The notes: a model not told the origin generated them from the sequence alone. DNA of 64,000 nucleotides from Pseudobdellovibrionaceae bacterium (GCA_947449255.1 CANFQX010000005.1:1-64000); one strand, 5' to 3'. Positions 14,572 through 24,421 are shown, numbered from the stretch's first letter. Translations and numbers: made by a program.

Positions 14572-16660
14572 GGCTCAACTCCACTAGCGCTACTGATTGA
14601 ACATCCGCGTCCGAGGTCAACTCATTATGAGAAAGAACTACGAGCTGCGGAATAAATCTTGAAAGCAATTTGTATATATGTCGACGTGAGGTCGGGCTCG
14701 TCAGTAAAATCGGCTGACTGGCAATTTCTGGATGACCTTCAACTGTATGAGCTATCTCGTTGATCAAACGATGGGCCGTGGAAGGATCCATCACCAATTG
14801 CACTCCTTGTTCAGTTTGCAAGAGCGAATTAGCTATCAACTCTTCAACATGAGGATGCAAAGTCATCAAAGGAATATTGCCTTGTTCAGTTGTATATTTC
14901 GCAGTGATTCCTCGAGCCAGAGCACGTCGAACGGATTCGGTCAGAACTTCTAGATCTTTACTGCGTGGCGCTTCATCAGCTAAGGACTCAAATATGGTCA
15001 AAAGATTTCTGATAGAGACCTGCTCTTTAAGCAAAGATTGCAACACTCGAACAACAGAACCAAGCGGCAATAAATCTGGTATAAGCTCTTCGACCACTTT
15101 GGGATGCGACTTTTTAAAGTTTTCAATAATGCTTGAAGCTTCCTGCCGGCCAAACAATTCGTGCGCGTGAGAGCGAATAATTTCAGTGATGTGAGTTGCC
15201 ATAACCGTTGGAAGATCGACGACTGTATAACCTGCAATTTCAGCATCTTCTTTGCGGTTTGGAGAAATCCAGATCGCATCCAGGCCAAAAGCTGGCTCCT
15301 TGGTGGCAACCCCAGGAATGCGCTCACTGACATTTCCGGGATCCATTGCCAAGAGAGAGTCGGCTCGCAGCACACCACCACCAACTTTATTTCCCTTGAT
15401 CAGCATGCGGTATTCACCAGGAGCAAGTTGCAAATTATCCCTGATATGAATGCTTGGAACAACGATCCCAAGATCCAAAGCAAACTGCTTTCTGATACTG
15501 ACAATACGCTCAAGCAAATCGCCACTTTGATCTGATTCGACGACCTTGATCAAGCCATAGCCAACTTCAAGCTCCAGCATATCCACAGGAAGCATGCTTT
15601 CAATATTTTCTTTTTTGGGCATATTTAAAGTGTTGTCAGCTTTTTTCTTATCTGCTGCCACAGATTCAGCTTTATATTTTTTCAAGACCCAAGAAAGACC
15701 GCACATCAATCCACCCATAAATAAGAACGGAATTGTCGGCAGTCCAGGAATGATACCCATTAAAAGCATCACGCCACCAGAAATCATCAACGCACGAGGA
15801 TTGATCAAAAGTTGGCTTGTGATCTCGTCTCCCATGTCCTTTTCTGAGTTCGATGTCCGAGTAACGATAGTACCTGCAGCAGTCGAAATAATAAGAGCCG
15901 GAATCTGTGCCAACAAGCCATCCCCGATGGTCAGCATTGTGTACAACTTTGCAGCTGCACCAATATCAAGTCCCTTTTGAATCACACCGATACCCAAGCC
16001 ACCAATAATATTAATCATTGTGATGATTATACCTGCGATGGCATCACCGCGAACGAACTTCGAGGCACCATCCATGGCCCCGTAAAAGTCTGCCTCTTGC
16101 TCAATGGTTCTTCTGCGTTTTCTGGCCTCAACTTCAGTGATATGACCAGAATTGAGTTCCGCATCGATGGACATCTGCTTACCGGGCATTGCATCCAAAG
16201 TGAAGCGCGCTGCAACTTCGGCGACGCGCCCAGAACCCTTGGTGATAACCATAAAGTTGATGACTATTAAAATAGCAAACATAATGAAACCGATGACATA
16301 ATTGCCACCGACCACAAAGTTTGCAAATGAGGCGATCACTTCGCCAGCGGCTTTTTCGCCTTCATGACCATGAGTCAATATAAGTCGAGTGGTTGCCACA
16401 TTGAGCGACAACCTGAACAGCGTCGTCATCAACAACAGTGAAGGGAAAGATGTGAAGTCCAAGGCTCTTTTGGTATAAATACTGACAAGCAAGATCAAAA
16501 TTGCTATTGCCAATGAAAATGTTAAGGAAATATCCAACATTATCGGAGGCAAGGGAATAATCATCACTGCCAAGATGGCCAAAATACCAAAAGCAATAAA
16601 GAGATCCGTGTTCTTGGTGTATTTTTCAAACCTTTTTAAAAACTGAAACAGTTGTTCCAT
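14561..16660 (-). CDS. flhA: Flagellar export apparatus protein FlhA
   Basis: A 699-residue inner-membrane protein forming the nonameric ring that receives export cargo. About eight membrane segments fill the first 330 residues, with the conserved FHIPEP-like loop ARFTLDAMPGKQMSIDAELN and EARKRRRTIEQEADFYGAMDGASKFVRGDA. The C-terminal cytoplasmic domain (from about 360) has SIRKQFALDLGIVVPSIHIR and LEPELE-like export-gate features. The length matches the family. It overlaps flhB by one base (TAATG) and flhF by 11, so the block is one operon. Confidence 0.97.
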   Translation of the reverse strand: MEQLFQFLKRFEKYTKNTDLFIAFGILAILAVMIIPLPPIMLDISLTFSLAIAILILLVSIYTKRALDFTSFPSLLLMTTLFRLSLNVATTRLILTHGHEGEKAAGEVIASFANFVVGGNYVIGFIMFAILIVINFMVITKGSGRVAEVAARFTLDAMPGKQMSIDAELNSGHITEVEARKRRRTIEQEADFYGAMDGASKFVRGDAIAGIIITMINIIGGLGIGVIQKGLDIGAAAKLYTMLTIGDGLLAQIPALIISTAAGTIVTRTSNSEKDMGDEITSQLLINPRALMISGGVMLLMGIIPGLPTIPFLFMGGLMCGLSWVLKKYKAESVAADKKKADNTLNMPKKENIESMLPVDMLELEVGYGLIKVVESDQSGDLLERIVSIRKQFALDLGIVVPSIHIRDNLQLAPGEYRMLIKGNKVGGGVLRADSLLAMDPGNVSERIPGVATKEPAFGLDAIWISPNRKEDAEIAGYTVVDLPTVMATHITEIIRSHAHELFGRQEASSIIENFKKSHPKVVEELIPDLLPLGSVVRVLQSLLKEQVSIRNLLTIFESLADEAPRSKDLEVLTESVRRALARGITAKYTTEQGNIPLMTLHPHVEELIANSLLQTEQGVQLVMDPSTAHRLINEIAHTVEGHPEIASQPILLTSPTSRRHIYKLLSRFIPQLVVLSHNELTSDADVQSVALVELSHAS

Positions 16661-17721
16661 TATCTTTTCTTTCTACGTAAGCGATAAACATACGAAAGCA
16701 CTTCAGCTACAGCGACAAAAATATCTCGAGGAATCACTTGGCCAATTTTCATTGTCTTAAATATGGTGCGCGCCAGGGGTTTGTTTTCAACAATGGGGAT
16801 GTTGTGTTCACGCGCGAGTTTTTTGATATTTTCAGCAACGCTGTCAGCACCCATGGCGATCAACTGAGGTGCCGGCAAGTTGTCACTGTACTTTAAAACA
16901 ACAGCAATGTGAGTTGGATTTGTGATAACGACATCACCCTTGGGAACCTCTGACATCATCCGCTTACTCGCCATTTCTCTCTGAATACGACGAATGCGTG
17001 ACTTGATCATAGGATCCCCTTCACGCTGCTTGTGCTCTTCTTTGACTTCTTGCTTTGTCATCATCATTTTATTATTTAGGTCCCAGCGCTGATAAAGGTA
17101 ATCAACGATGGCTAACACAAGCATCACTGCGCCAACACCACTTAATAATTTCACGATGATTGCGCCTAAATAGGAGATAATTTGCTCGATGGAAAATCTC
17201 ATCATATAGGGGATTTGATGAACTTCACCCTTGATAAGGAAATACAGAACAACGCCAATGGTGCCCATTTTTAGAATGGATTTCAAAGCTTCAACGACAG
17301 CACGCAAGCTGAACACTCGTTTAAAACCAGCCAAGGGATTTAGTTTTTCGAAATCAGGTGTTAATGCATCTTCAACTTGCAAAAAACCCACCTGAACGAT
17401 TGAAGAAGCAGCACCTAACAAACCCGCAATACCCATGACTGGCGCAATCAAAATTGCAGCCTTTTCACCATTCACGCGAAGTGCTTCAGTGAAAAGCCCC
17501 TCACGAACAACACGAACCATTTCAAGACCAAAGGAATATTGAAATAAATCGTAGAAGTTCTTAAAAAAGAACCGTCCCATAGCATAGATGCCTCCCGCAG
17601 AAGCCAATAAAAGCACTGCAGAGGCTAATTCTTTGGTATGTGCGACGTTACCTTGTTTGCGAAACTCTTCCCGTCTCGCATCCGTCGCCTGTTCGGACTT
17701 TTCGCCGTTCTCTTCTGACAC
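16660..17721 (-). CDS. flhB: Flagellar export switch protein FlhB
   Basis: A 353-residue membrane protein that switches export from hook to filament subunits. It begins with the typical EKSEQATDARREEFRKQGNV segment, has four membrane segments, and carries the self-cleaving NPTH motif in VVITNPTHIAVVLKY. The C-terminal cytoplasmic domain ends in RRKKR. It starts 18 bases after the fliR stop. Nothing unusual seen. Confidence 0.97.
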   Translation of the reverse strand: MSEENGEKSEQATDARREEFRKQGNVAHTKELASAVLLLASAGGIYAMGRFFFKNFYDLFQYSFGLEMVRVVREGLFTEALRVNGEKAAILIAPVMGIAGLLGAASSIVQVGFLQVEDALTPDFEKLNPLAGFKRVFSLRAVVEALKSILKMGTIGVVLYFLIKGEVHQIPYMMRFSIEQIISYLGAIIVKLLSGVGAVMLVLAIVDYLYQRWDLNNKMMMTKQEVKEEHKQREGDPMIKSRIRRIQREMASKRMMSEVPKGDVVITNPTHIAVVLKYSDNLPAPQLIAMGADSVAENIKKLAREHNIPIVENKPLARTIFKTMKIGQVIPRDIFVAVAEVLSYVYRLRRKKR

Positions 17722-17739
17722 TTTGGTTCCTTCCTAGAA

Positions 17740-18519
17740 CTAAAGACTTTTCATCACAGAAAAAAGTCTCTCCGCAGTCAACTCCATCAATCCATTCATT
17801 TCCAGGGTCATCAATGGCAAACATAAGAAAAGCACAGTCATGCCAATCATTATTGTCACTGGCATACTTGTGACCAACACATTTATTTGAGGTACCGCTC
17901 GGCCCAAAATTCCCATACCCAGGTTCACAAGCAGAATCGTTGCTATCACTGGAGCACACATCTTAACGGTTAGCATAAGAGCCGTTTGTCCAAAAAGTGC
18001 CATCTCTGCGAAAGGTCCAATATTTAATTTCAGCGAACTGACTGGAACCAATTTATAGCTTTCAGCAATGGCATTAATAAGCATATGGTGACCATTGACC
18101 GATAAAAATACCAAAGTACCCATTGTACTATAAAAGGTATCCAAGACATTTCCATTCGTGCCCATCAATGGATTGAACATTTGAGAAGCACTCAAACCAA
18201 TGACCATGGAAACGAGGTCCCCCACCATGGTGACAACCATGAAAAACAATCTGGTTAAAAAACCAAGCGACAATCCAATAATGAGCTCGCGAATAACCAG
18301 TCCAATAATTTCATTCGATATGACTAGATAATCTACATTTCCAATACGGACGACGGGATAGATGACCAGGCTTAACATGATAGAGAGCAAAACCTTAATT
18401 GAAACATTAATTGAGGACGCGCCATAGAATGCCGATGAGACAACAAAAGAGATCATTCTCATCAGAATCAATGCAAAAAGCAAAATTTGCGCTTCGGTCA
18501 TTGCTCCCCAATTAATCAC
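17740..18519 (-). CDS. fliR: Flagellar export protein FliR
   Basis: A 259-residue integral membrane component of the export core, with about six hydrophobic segments. FliR signatures include LILMRMISFVVSSAFYG near the start and the internal LVSMVIGLSASQMFNPLMG. It follows fliQ by 5 bases and precedes flhB by 18. Length and order are normal. Confidence 0.95.
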   Translation of the reverse strand: MINWGAMTEAQILLFALILMRMISFVVSSAFYGASSINVSIKVLLSIMLSLVIYPVVRIGNVDYLVISNEIIGLVIRELIIGLSLGFLTRLFFMVVTMVGDLVSMVIGLSASQMFNPLMGTNGNVLDTFYSTMGTLVFLSVNGHHMLINAIAESYKLVPVSSLKLNIGPFAEMALFGQTALMLTVKMCAPVIATILLVNLGMGILGRAVPQINVLVTSMPVTIMIGMTVLFLCLPLMTLEMNGLMELTAERLFSVMKSL

Positions 18520-18524
18520 CTGAT

Positions 18525-18797
18525 CTACTCCCTCACCATGACTGAAATATTATCAAATAGATTCACAGTGTAAGTACTCATCACATCCATCATCCATGGA
18601 CCAGCGAGTACAAAAACGAGAGCGACCACAATCATTTTTGGAATAAAAGTTAATGTCGCTTCATTAATTTGCGTCAGCGCCTGAAATATACTGACAGCCA
18701 ACCCAACCACCAAGGTGCTAAGCAGCAAAGGTGCTGAGAGCATAGCTGTTGTTCTTAGTGCATCCTGTCCCAATTTTATTATCAATTCTTCTGTCAT
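18525..18797 (-). CDS. fliQ: Flagellar export protein FliQ
   Basis: A 90-residue protein with two membrane segments and the family core PLLLSTLVVGLAVSIFQALT followed by QINEATLTFIPKM. Four copies assemble with FliP and FliR in the export gate. It lies 8 bases after the fliP stop. Confidence 0.96.
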   Translation of the reverse strand: MTEELIIKLGQDALRTTAMLSAPLLLSTLVVGLAVSIFQALTQINEATLTFIPKMIVVALVFVLAGPWMMDVMSTYTVNLFDNISVMVRE

Positions 18798-18805
18798 ATT
18801 TTACC

Positions 18806-19564
18806 TCAACCGAAACTTTTGACCATAGACCCAATGAGCAATCCCCAACCATCAACAAGTACGAAAAGCATAATTTTAAAAGGCAAAGAAATAACAACCG
18901 GCGGAAGCATCATCATACCCATCGCCATCAATACACTGGCCGCTACGATATCTATGACCAAAAAGGGAAGAAAAATAATAAACCCGATTTGAAATGCCGT
19001 TTTTAGTTCAGAGACCACAAAGGCTGGAACCAAAACCATCGTTGGTACTTCAGCGCGTGTCTTTGGTTTCCCAATTTTTGAAAGCTTGATGAACAATGTC
19101 AAATCTGAGTCTCTTGTTTGACCAAACATAAACTTTCTTAAAGGTCCCAGAGTGTTTTCCACTGCGACCTCCTGGGAAATTTTACCCGCCATATAGGGCT
19201 GAATGCCCTTCGTGTTCATTTCATTAAATGCCGGCTGCATAACAAAGAAGGTGATAAATAAAGACAATCCCACCAGTAGTTGATTGGGAGGCATTTGTTG
19301 AACGCCCATAGCTTGTCTCAAGAAAGAAAGGACAATAATTATTCGCGTGAAACCAGTCATCATGATCAAAATAGCCGGCGCAAGAGTCAACACCGTCATA
19401 ACCAAAATCAATTTAACGGCATTAACAACTTCCGAAGGATTGTCCGTCGTTTTGAAACCCAGATTCATCGTAGGAAGTGTCACCTGAGCCAAAGCTTGGG
19501 AACTGATAAGGATCAGCATCGGCAAAAAAAGAAGCCCTAAAAAAGCCCATGTGTATTTTCTCAC
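18806..19564 (-). CDS. fliP: Flagellar export protein FliP
   Basis: A 252-residue export-gate protein with an N-terminal signal sequence (to about residue 26). It then shows the conserved blocks [57 protein letters not shown] and [19 protein letters not shown]. It overlaps fliO by one base. All features are standard for FliP. Confidence 0.97.
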   Translation of the reverse strand: MRKYTWAFLGLLFLPMLILISSQALAQVTLPTMNLGFKTTDNPSEVVNAVKLILVMTVLTLAPAILIMMTGFTRIIIVLSFLRQAMGVQQMPPNQLLVGLSLFITFFVMQPAFNEMNTKGIQPYMAGKISQEVAVENTLGPLRKFMFGQTRDSDLTLFIKLSKIGKPKTRAEVPTMVLVPAFVVSELKTAFQIGFIIFLPFLVIDIVAASVLMAMGMMMLPPVVISLPFKIMLFVLVDGWGLLIGSMVKSFG

Positions 19565-20325
19565 TAGAAAGTCCTCATTCCAAGAAGACGCTTTGAAACG
19601 ATATCTTTAATGCCCTTTATTGCAAATTGCTCCGTAGCTGCTGTTTCAAGTGCATCAAATTGCTCTTGGTCATTAAAGGCGGTCTGATCAGAATCCCTTG
19701 AGGATTTTGAGTTCTCATTGAATGACATACTTTCCATGTTCAAGCCCTTTTTAAGAACTTTATTAAAACTGTCAGCACTTTCTTCGGGCACATCTTCATC
19801 CAGCAGAGAAAGTGATTTAATCATAGAGATATTATGGTCCGTGATACCAATCAGAATCGATTCCCCAGCCACTCGGACTATGGCAAGGCTCTTTTTTGGT
19901 CCAAGAAAGTGTTGCTGTAAAACTTTAATTTGTGTCTGATGTTTGCGGTCTTTAGGAACCGAATATTTACGAATAAATACAAAAGCTCCAGTGCCTACAA
20001 TACCCAAGATCGACAGAGTTAACAAAATACGAAAAACGCCAACGCCGTCATTTGCTGATTTTTTACTAGCTTCTAAATTCAATGGGATTTCAGATTCTAC
20101 TCTATTATCAACTTTGAGTTTATCTATGGGTTTAGCAGCCAAATCTGCTTCCCGGCCAAGCTGAACAATTTCATTTTTATTCTTGGCTGCTGTTTGATCG
20201 TTGGACTCCTCTGAATTTTGCGACAAGGATTGTACAGAGGACTCAGAGGATTGTTGATCCTTATCCAGTTCAGCAGCACTTACATTAAATGTTGCAAAAA
20301 AAATTAAAGCCAATATCCAACGCAT
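19564..20325 (-). CDS. fliO: FliO-like flagellar assembly protein
   Basis: A 253-residue protein that helps FliP assemble. It has a signal peptide (about 17 residues), a long polar Ser/Gln/Glu-rich periplasmic stretch, one membrane segment (about 97-117, [20 protein letters not shown]) and a FliO domain ([25 protein letters not shown]). The periplasmic segment and the C-terminal tail make it longer than enteric FliO. The assignment rests on the FliO core and on its place between fliN and fliP. Confidence 0.88.
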   Translation of the reverse strand: MRWILALIFFATFNVSAAELDKDQQSSESSVQSLSQNSEESNDQTAAKNKNEIVQLGREADLAAKPIDKLKVDNRVESEIPLNLEASKKSANDGVGVFRILLTLSILGIVGTGAFVFIRKYSVPKDRKHQTQIKVLQQHFLGPKKSLAIVRVAGESILIGITDHNISMIKSLSLLDEDVPEESADSFNKVLKKGLNMESMSFNENSKSSRDSDQTAFNDQEQFDALETAATEQFAIKGIKDIVSKRLLGMRTF

Positions 20326-20354
20326 TTAAAACTCCCCCTCAAAATTAAAAAATT

Positions 20355-20693
20355 CTATCGCAACTGCTCAACACGCTCTGCCGGAGAAATGACATCCGTC
20401 AATCGCACGCCGAATTTTTCATTGATAACAACGGCTTCGCCTCGAGCAATCATCTTGTCATTGACATAAACTTCCATAGGCTCTCCAGCCAGTTTATTCA
20501 ACTCTATGACGCTCCCTTGAGTTAAATTCAGAAGTTCATTGACTGGCATTTTTGTTCTTCCAAGCTCTACGGTGACCCGTAAAGGAATGTCTAAAATCAA
20601 ATTTAAATTTCTGTCTTTTTCTGGGCTGCCAGTCATGGATTTCTTCTCGTTTAAACCAAGTTCACCAAGATTTTCATTTTTTTCATACGTCAT
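20355..20693 (-). CDS. fliN: Flagellar motor switch protein FliN
   Basis: A 112-residue C-ring protein. After a 30-residue polar lead it has the SpoA/FliN domain: LDIPLRVTVELGRTKMPVNE, LLNLTQGSVIELNKLAGEPM and VYVNDKMIARGEAVVINEKF, ending in GVRLTDVISPAER. It lies 8 bases after the fliM stop. Standard in length and sequence. Confidence 0.97.
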   Translation of the reverse strand: MTYEKNENLGELGLNEKKSMTGSPEKDRNLNLILDIPLRVTVELGRTKMPVNELLNLTQGSVIELNKLAGEPMEVYVNDKMIARGEAVVINEKFGVRLTDVISPAERVEQLR

Positions 20694-20701
20694 AAAATCA
20701 C

Positions 20702-21700
20702 CTATTTTTCAATTGGACGAGTCACTTGGACCGCCACTGTTCCATGATGGATTCCATAATAACCCTTAAATTTCTTAATGCCTTCGACTTCGATGGCAAA
20801 TTCACCTGTCGCATCTTGATCCAGGGGAATGACATCCCCTTCTTTCATGCTCATCAGGTCTCTCAGTTTAATCTCGGTTTCACCAAGATTGACCTTGATT
20901 TCAAGCTGAGTTTCCAAAAGTTGCTCTTGAATAATGGATGTCCAAAGTCTCTTGTCTGTTTGATCGGACTCAACCTGAAATCCAGTGGAAAGTTTTTGTT
21001 TGATGGGCTCAATGGTCGCGTAGGGCACTACAATCGAAACAGAGCCTGATGCATTTTCAAGCTCAACGTCAAAGCTTGAAGCAATGACAACATCTGTTGG
21101 CGGCACAATCCCCACGAATTGTGGATTGACTTCAGTCCTGACAAAAGAGCATCCAATCTTTTCAATAGAAGCCCAGGCAGCTTCTAGATCGATGATTGCA
21201 AGATTCACAACTTTTTGAACTATTTGAAGTTCGATGGGCGTAAAGTCCTTGCCATCAACCTTAGTATAGGGCCGATCAGCCCCACCAAAGAAACTGTCAA
21301 CCAATGCATAGGCCAGCTTACTCTCAATCACGAAAAGCGCTGATCCTCGCAAGTTTCCGAAACGCAAAACACTCATACATGTTGGCATAGGCAAGGTGTT
21401 AATAAACTCCCCAAATTTGAGGAACTCTGTGCCCGTCAAAGTGATCGATGCAATTTTACGCAATGAGCCTGACAATGAAACCCTGAAGGCTCTCATAAAT
21501 TTTTCATAAATGACTTCGAGCTGAGGCAATCGACCACGGATGATACGATCCTGACTGGTCAGATCGTAAGAGGTGACGTTAATGGTCTCCCCATCTGCTC
21601 CCTTGTCTTTATTGTCTGACGCTGATGGGCCGCCAATATCACCGTCTGATACCGCTGCCAATAATGCATCTACTTCACTCTGCGATAGTACCTGATTCAT
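20702..21700 (-). CDS. fliM: Flagellar motor switch protein FliM
   Basis: A 332-residue C-ring protein that binds CheY-P. The N-terminal LSQSEVDALLAA is the CheY-binding peptide. The middle CheC-like domain has YDLTSQDRIIRGRLPQLEVI and FGGADRPYTKVDGKDFTPIE, and the C-terminal FliN-like domain has LGETEIKLRDLMSMKEGDVI. It sits between fliL and fliN. Nothing unusual. Confidence 0.97.
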   Translation of the reverse strand: MNQVLSQSEVDALLAAVSDGDIGGPSASDNKDKGADGETINVTSYDLTSQDRIIRGRLPQLEVIYEKFMRAFRVSLSGSLRKIASITLTGTEFLKFGEFINTLPMPTCMSVLRFGNLRGSALFVIESKLAYALVDSFFGGADRPYTKVDGKDFTPIELQIVQKVVNLAIIDLEAAWASIEKIGCSFVRTEVNPQFVGIVPPTDVVIASSFDVELENASGSVSIVVPYATIEPIKQKLSTGFQVESDQTDKRLWTSIIQEQLLETQLEIKVNLGETEIKLRDLMSMKEGDVIPLDQDATGEFAIEVEGIKKFKGYYGIHHGTVAVQVTRPIEK

Positions 21701-21715
21701 TGTTCAACCTTGTTT

Positions 21716-22261
21716 TTAGTTATAAATAAACTCTGTGAAGAACACGCCTGAAATTTTACCTTGCACAAGAAAAGAATTGATTGTGTCTTTAATTTCATTG
21801 CGCAAATTATTTTTACCATCTCTGGTTGAAACTTCCTCATAGGTCTTACTTGAAAGCAGAATTATAATGATATCGCGAATCTGCGCTTTTCTTTTCTCAA
21901 TTTCCTCTGCGGCATGGTCACCTTGAAGTTCCAGCTCCATGTTGACCTTAGCGACCTTGTGGCCTTTAGCTCCAGCTAAATTCACAATAAAAGTTTCAAG
22001 AGGAACAATTTTTCCGGCCGACTCTGGCTCAACCGCATGTTCATTTTCTTTTGCTTGAGCCTCTGCTTCGCCTTTAATAACGTGTTCAATTTTAGGCTCT
22101 GCCGCTTCTTTTTGTCGCCCTTTGTAAAGCATAAATCCAACGCCAGCAACAATGAGCATATTAACCACTGCTAGGGCTATGAGAAGTATGGGCTTTTGTC
22201 CACCGCCCCCGCTTGGGGCCTCAGCTGTTGATGCTGCATTTTGTTCAGCCACTCTGTTCAT
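21716..22261 (-). CDS. fliL: Flagellar stator-associated protein FliL
   Basis: A membrane protein of about 180 residues and first gene of the export operon. It has a single membrane segment (about 25-47, PILLIALAVVNMLIVAGVGF) and a periplasmic stomatin-like domain with VPLETFIVNLAGAKGHKVAK and ending FFTEFIYN. The ATG at 22261 abuts GGAGG with no spacing; a GTG three codons later (22252) has a 9-base spacing and may be the true start. A sigma-54 promoter lies about 70 bases upstream. Confidence 0.92.
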   Translation of the reverse strand: MNRVAEQNAASTAEAPSGGGGQKPILLIALAVVNMLIVAGVGFMLYKGRQKEAAEPKIEHVIKGEAEAQAKENEHAVEPESAGKIVPLETFIVNLAGAKGHKVAKVNMELELQGDHAAEEIEKRKAQIRDIIIILLSSKTYEEVSTRDGKNNLRNEIKDTINSFLVQGKISGVFFTEFIYN

Positions 22262-22330
22262 CCTCCATGATGAAAGATCACTTAATCTTTGAGATCAAAA
22301 AAAAACATTACAATCTCAATGATTTTATAA

Positions 22331-22345
22331 GCAACGTCAGTGCCA
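22331..22345 (-). promoter_or_regulatory. Sigma-54 promoter of the fliL-fliA operon
   Basis: On the minus strand TGGCAC (22345-22340), five bases and TTGC (22334-22331) followed by T match the sigma-54 consensus TGGCAC-N5-TTGCW without a mismatch, with GG and GC exactly 10 bases apart. It lies 70-85 bases before fliL in a gap with no other gene. A sigma-54 activator is therefore required; one candidate is encoded at 43801-45357. Confidence 0.78.
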
Positions 22346-22473
22346 ACAGGACATGGGTCTAGTGCAGCGTGATGTGATCCAACACATTTGATTTCAGGCA
22401 TTTTTTTCCGCCAAGGAAAATGTTTCCACCAAAAAAACTCTGACATCAGTCAATTTTTTGGCATATGCGGAAC

Positions 22474-22501
22474 AAAAAAAAGTGGAATCAGATGATTCCA
22501 C
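22474..22501 (-). terminator. Terminator of suhB
   Basis: GTGGAATCA (22482-22490) and TGATTCCAC (22493-22501) form a 9-bp stem. On the minus strand it is followed by eight T residues. It isolates the flagellar operon from suhB. Confidence 0.8.
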
Positions 22502-22544
22502 CAATTTAATAAATCATTCTATTAATAGCGTCAAAGTTGGCTAA

Positions 22545-23384
22545 TTAATTTGTTCCTTCAGATATAAAGCCTGAGATCTCCACTTGCAGATGTTGAGAAA
22601 TCTGTGGATTACCCGCTATGATTGAATTTTTATAGGGGTCATACTTTTCGCCACGATAAGTTGTGATGACACCACCAGCTTCCTCGACTAACAATATGCC
22701 AGCCGCTGCATCCCAAGGCTGAATATTTCTTTCCCAGTAGCCATCAAAAACTCCTCTTGCCACTTGGCAAAGATCATAAGCTGCGGCTCCTGGTCGTCGA
22801 ACACCTCTACATTTACGAACTATAGAGTCAAAGATCTTAAGTTGCTCAGAAATAATATACTCATGCTCTGCTACAAATCCAGTCGCTAAAAGCGCTTTCC
22901 TAAATTCTGTAGTTTTGCTGACGCTCATTTTTTTTCCATTTACAAAGGCACCTTGGCCACGAATAGCGGTGTATGTTTCTTTTAAAATTGGAACGTCAAT
23001 AATTGCTATCTGAATCAAACCATCAACCTCTAAGGCAAGACTGATGCAAAAAATTGGAAAACGATGAACATAATTTGTTGTCCCATCTAAGGGGTCGAGT
23101 ATCCAGCGCCCCTTTGGTCCTGCAGTTTGCCACTGGACTTTTGCACCAGCAGCATAGGACTCCTCGCCTAAAAATTCGATTTCAGAAAAATGTTTCTTTA
23201 AATGCTCAGCAATTACTTTTTCAGATTCTTTATCCGCTTCGCTCACCAGTCCAGCTTGAAATTTTTCTTCAACATTTTCTAAGTTGCCGAAATAATTAAG
23301 GAGAACTTCTCGACCAAGTGTAACGGCCTTCATTGCAACAGTAAAAACATGCTCCATATTCAATCCATTTCCGCTCGTACTCAT
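22545..23384 (-). CDS. suhB: Inositol monophosphatase family protein
   Basis: A 279-residue Mg-dependent phosphatase of the SuhB/IMPase family. Metal-site motifs are FLGEES (Glu), DPLDGTTNYVHRFP (two Asp) and the closing PWDAAAGILLVEEAGG. The ATG has AAAGGAATATGC in front. Substrate may be inositol-1-phosphate or a related sugar phosphate; SuhB also acts in rRNA transcription in enterics, which cannot be inferred here. It is a single-gene unit with its own terminator. Confidence 0.92.
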   Translation of the reverse strand: MSTSGNGLNMEHVFTVAMKAVTLGREVLLNYFGNLENVEEKFQAGLVSEADKESEKVIAEHLKKHFSEIEFLGEESYAAGAKVQWQTAGPKGRWILDPLDGTTNYVHRFPIFCISLALEVDGLIQIAIIDVPILKETYTAIRGQGAFVNGKKMSVSKTTEFRKALLATGFVAEHEYIISEQLKIFDSIVRKCRGVRRPGAAAYDLCQVARGVFDGYWERNIQPWDAAAGILLVEEAGGVITTYRGEKYDPYKNSIIAGNPQISQHLQVEISGFISEGTN

Positions 23385-23458
23385 GCATATTCCTTTTTTT
23401 TATTTTAGACCCAGACTCTCACTTTAGTCTGAACCCTTGACGAAAGGTCCTCAGTTCA

Positions 23459-23488
23459 TTGACCAGTCGAGAGAATTAACGCTAACAT
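23459..23488 (+). promoter_or_regulatory. Promoter of the SPOR protein gene
   Basis: TTGACC (23459-23464), an 18-base spacer and TAACAT (23483-23488), about 70 bases before the ATG at 23560. Confidence 0.45.
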
Positions 23489-23559
23489 AATATCAAGGCC
23501 AATGGAAGGGCCCGAAACTTAAGCATTCAAGCAAGTTTTAACTTATGAGGATTCAAACA

Positions 23560-24348
23560 ATGGCCCCAAAGACAGATGTCGTCGTTAAATTAGTATTGGT
23601 GTTCTTTATTTCTTTGCTTTCATTTTCTATAGGAACCTTCATTGGCAAAAAGTACAGTGACAATCAACATCAACTCTCACAATTAGAGCCTCAGAAAAAT
23701 CAGAAGAGCGAGAGAACCGTAGCTTCGACTCAAGAAGAAGGCACCGAGAAAAAATCAGGCGCCATGTCTGACGAAGAGATAGCAAAGCTTGCTGAAGAAT
23801 TTGTTGCTGATGACACCAAACCCGCCAATGAGGCTTCTAACAAGGCTGAGGGCGAACACACTTCTGAACAGGTTGCCGAACATGCTCCTCAACATGGAGC
23901 AGAGCACGCTGCTTCTCACACTTCCGCGGTTGCAGAAACAAAGGGTGAAGCTCATTCTGGCGCAGCGGAACACAAACCAGCGCACGAAGAAAAAGCTGCA
24001 GCAAATGTAAAGCATGAAACTGTTGGAGCTGCTCCACATGGCGAGGCTCGAGTTCAAGAGTCAAGAATTCCAACATCATTGCCTAAAGATGTTGCCCATT
24101 TCGCCGTAGGAAAGTTCACTGTGCAAATTGCTTCTTTTGCGGATGAATCTGAGGCACAAAAAACAGCTTCTGATCTTAAAGAAAAAGGCTACAGCGCATT
24201 CTATGTTCCAGCAAATATCAAAGGCAAAACATGGTATAGAGTGAGTGTTGGACAATTCGCTACGGTCAAAGAAGCAACTACATACCGCGCAGATTTGATC
24301 AGCAAAGCAAAAGTGAACTCAGCAATCGTTCAAAAAATTACTGAGTAA
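23560..24348 (+). CDS. SPOR-domain membrane protein
   Basis: A 262-residue bitopic protein. A membrane segment (VVKLVLVFFISLLSFSIGTF) lies near the N-terminus, followed by about 130 residues of Glu/Ala/His-rich low complexity with many AEH and HGAEH units. A C-terminal SPOR domain follows (FTVQIASFADESEAQKTASD, then GKTWYRVSVGQFATVKEATT), which binds denuded glycan at the septum. An earlier ATG at 23545 holds the sequence ATGAGGATT, whose GAGG serves the ATG at 23560. The His-rich linker could bind metal ions. A strong terminator follows. Confidence 0.85.
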   Translation: MAPKTDVVVKLVLVFFISLLSFSIGTFIGKKYSDNQHQLSQLEPQKNQKSERTVASTQEEGTEKKSGAMSDEEIAKLAEEFVADDTKPANEASNKAEGEHTSEQVAEHAPQHGAEHAASHTSAVAETKGEAHSGAAEHKPAHEEKAAANVKHETVGAAPHGEARVQESRIPTSLPKDVAHFAVGKFTVQIASFADESEAQKTASDLKEKGYSAFYVPANIKGKTWYRVSVGQFATVKEATTYRADLISKAKVNSAIVQKITE

Positions 24349-24361
24349 GGTTCCTTCCTGA

Positions 24362-24390
24362 AAAAGCTCCTCCGAAAGTGAGGAGCTTTT
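24362..24390. terminator. Bidirectional terminator
   Basis: AAAAGCTCCTC (24362-24372) pairs with GAGGAGCTTTT (24380-24390) around CGAAAGT. T-runs flank it on both strands, so it ends the SPOR gene and the convergent outer-membrane gene. Confidence 0.9.
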
Positions 24391-24421
24391 TTTTGAAGAT
24401 TTCATTATTTTCCTAAGACCA

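Noticed and set aside
22397-22414. TTGGCGG ... TGCC as a second sigma-54 site
   Set aside because: GG and GC are 11 rather than 10 bases apart and lack the TTGC box.
23755-24079. Minus-strand frames opposite the SPOR gene
   Set aside because: They arise from the biased His/Ala/Glu codons of the SPOR linker.
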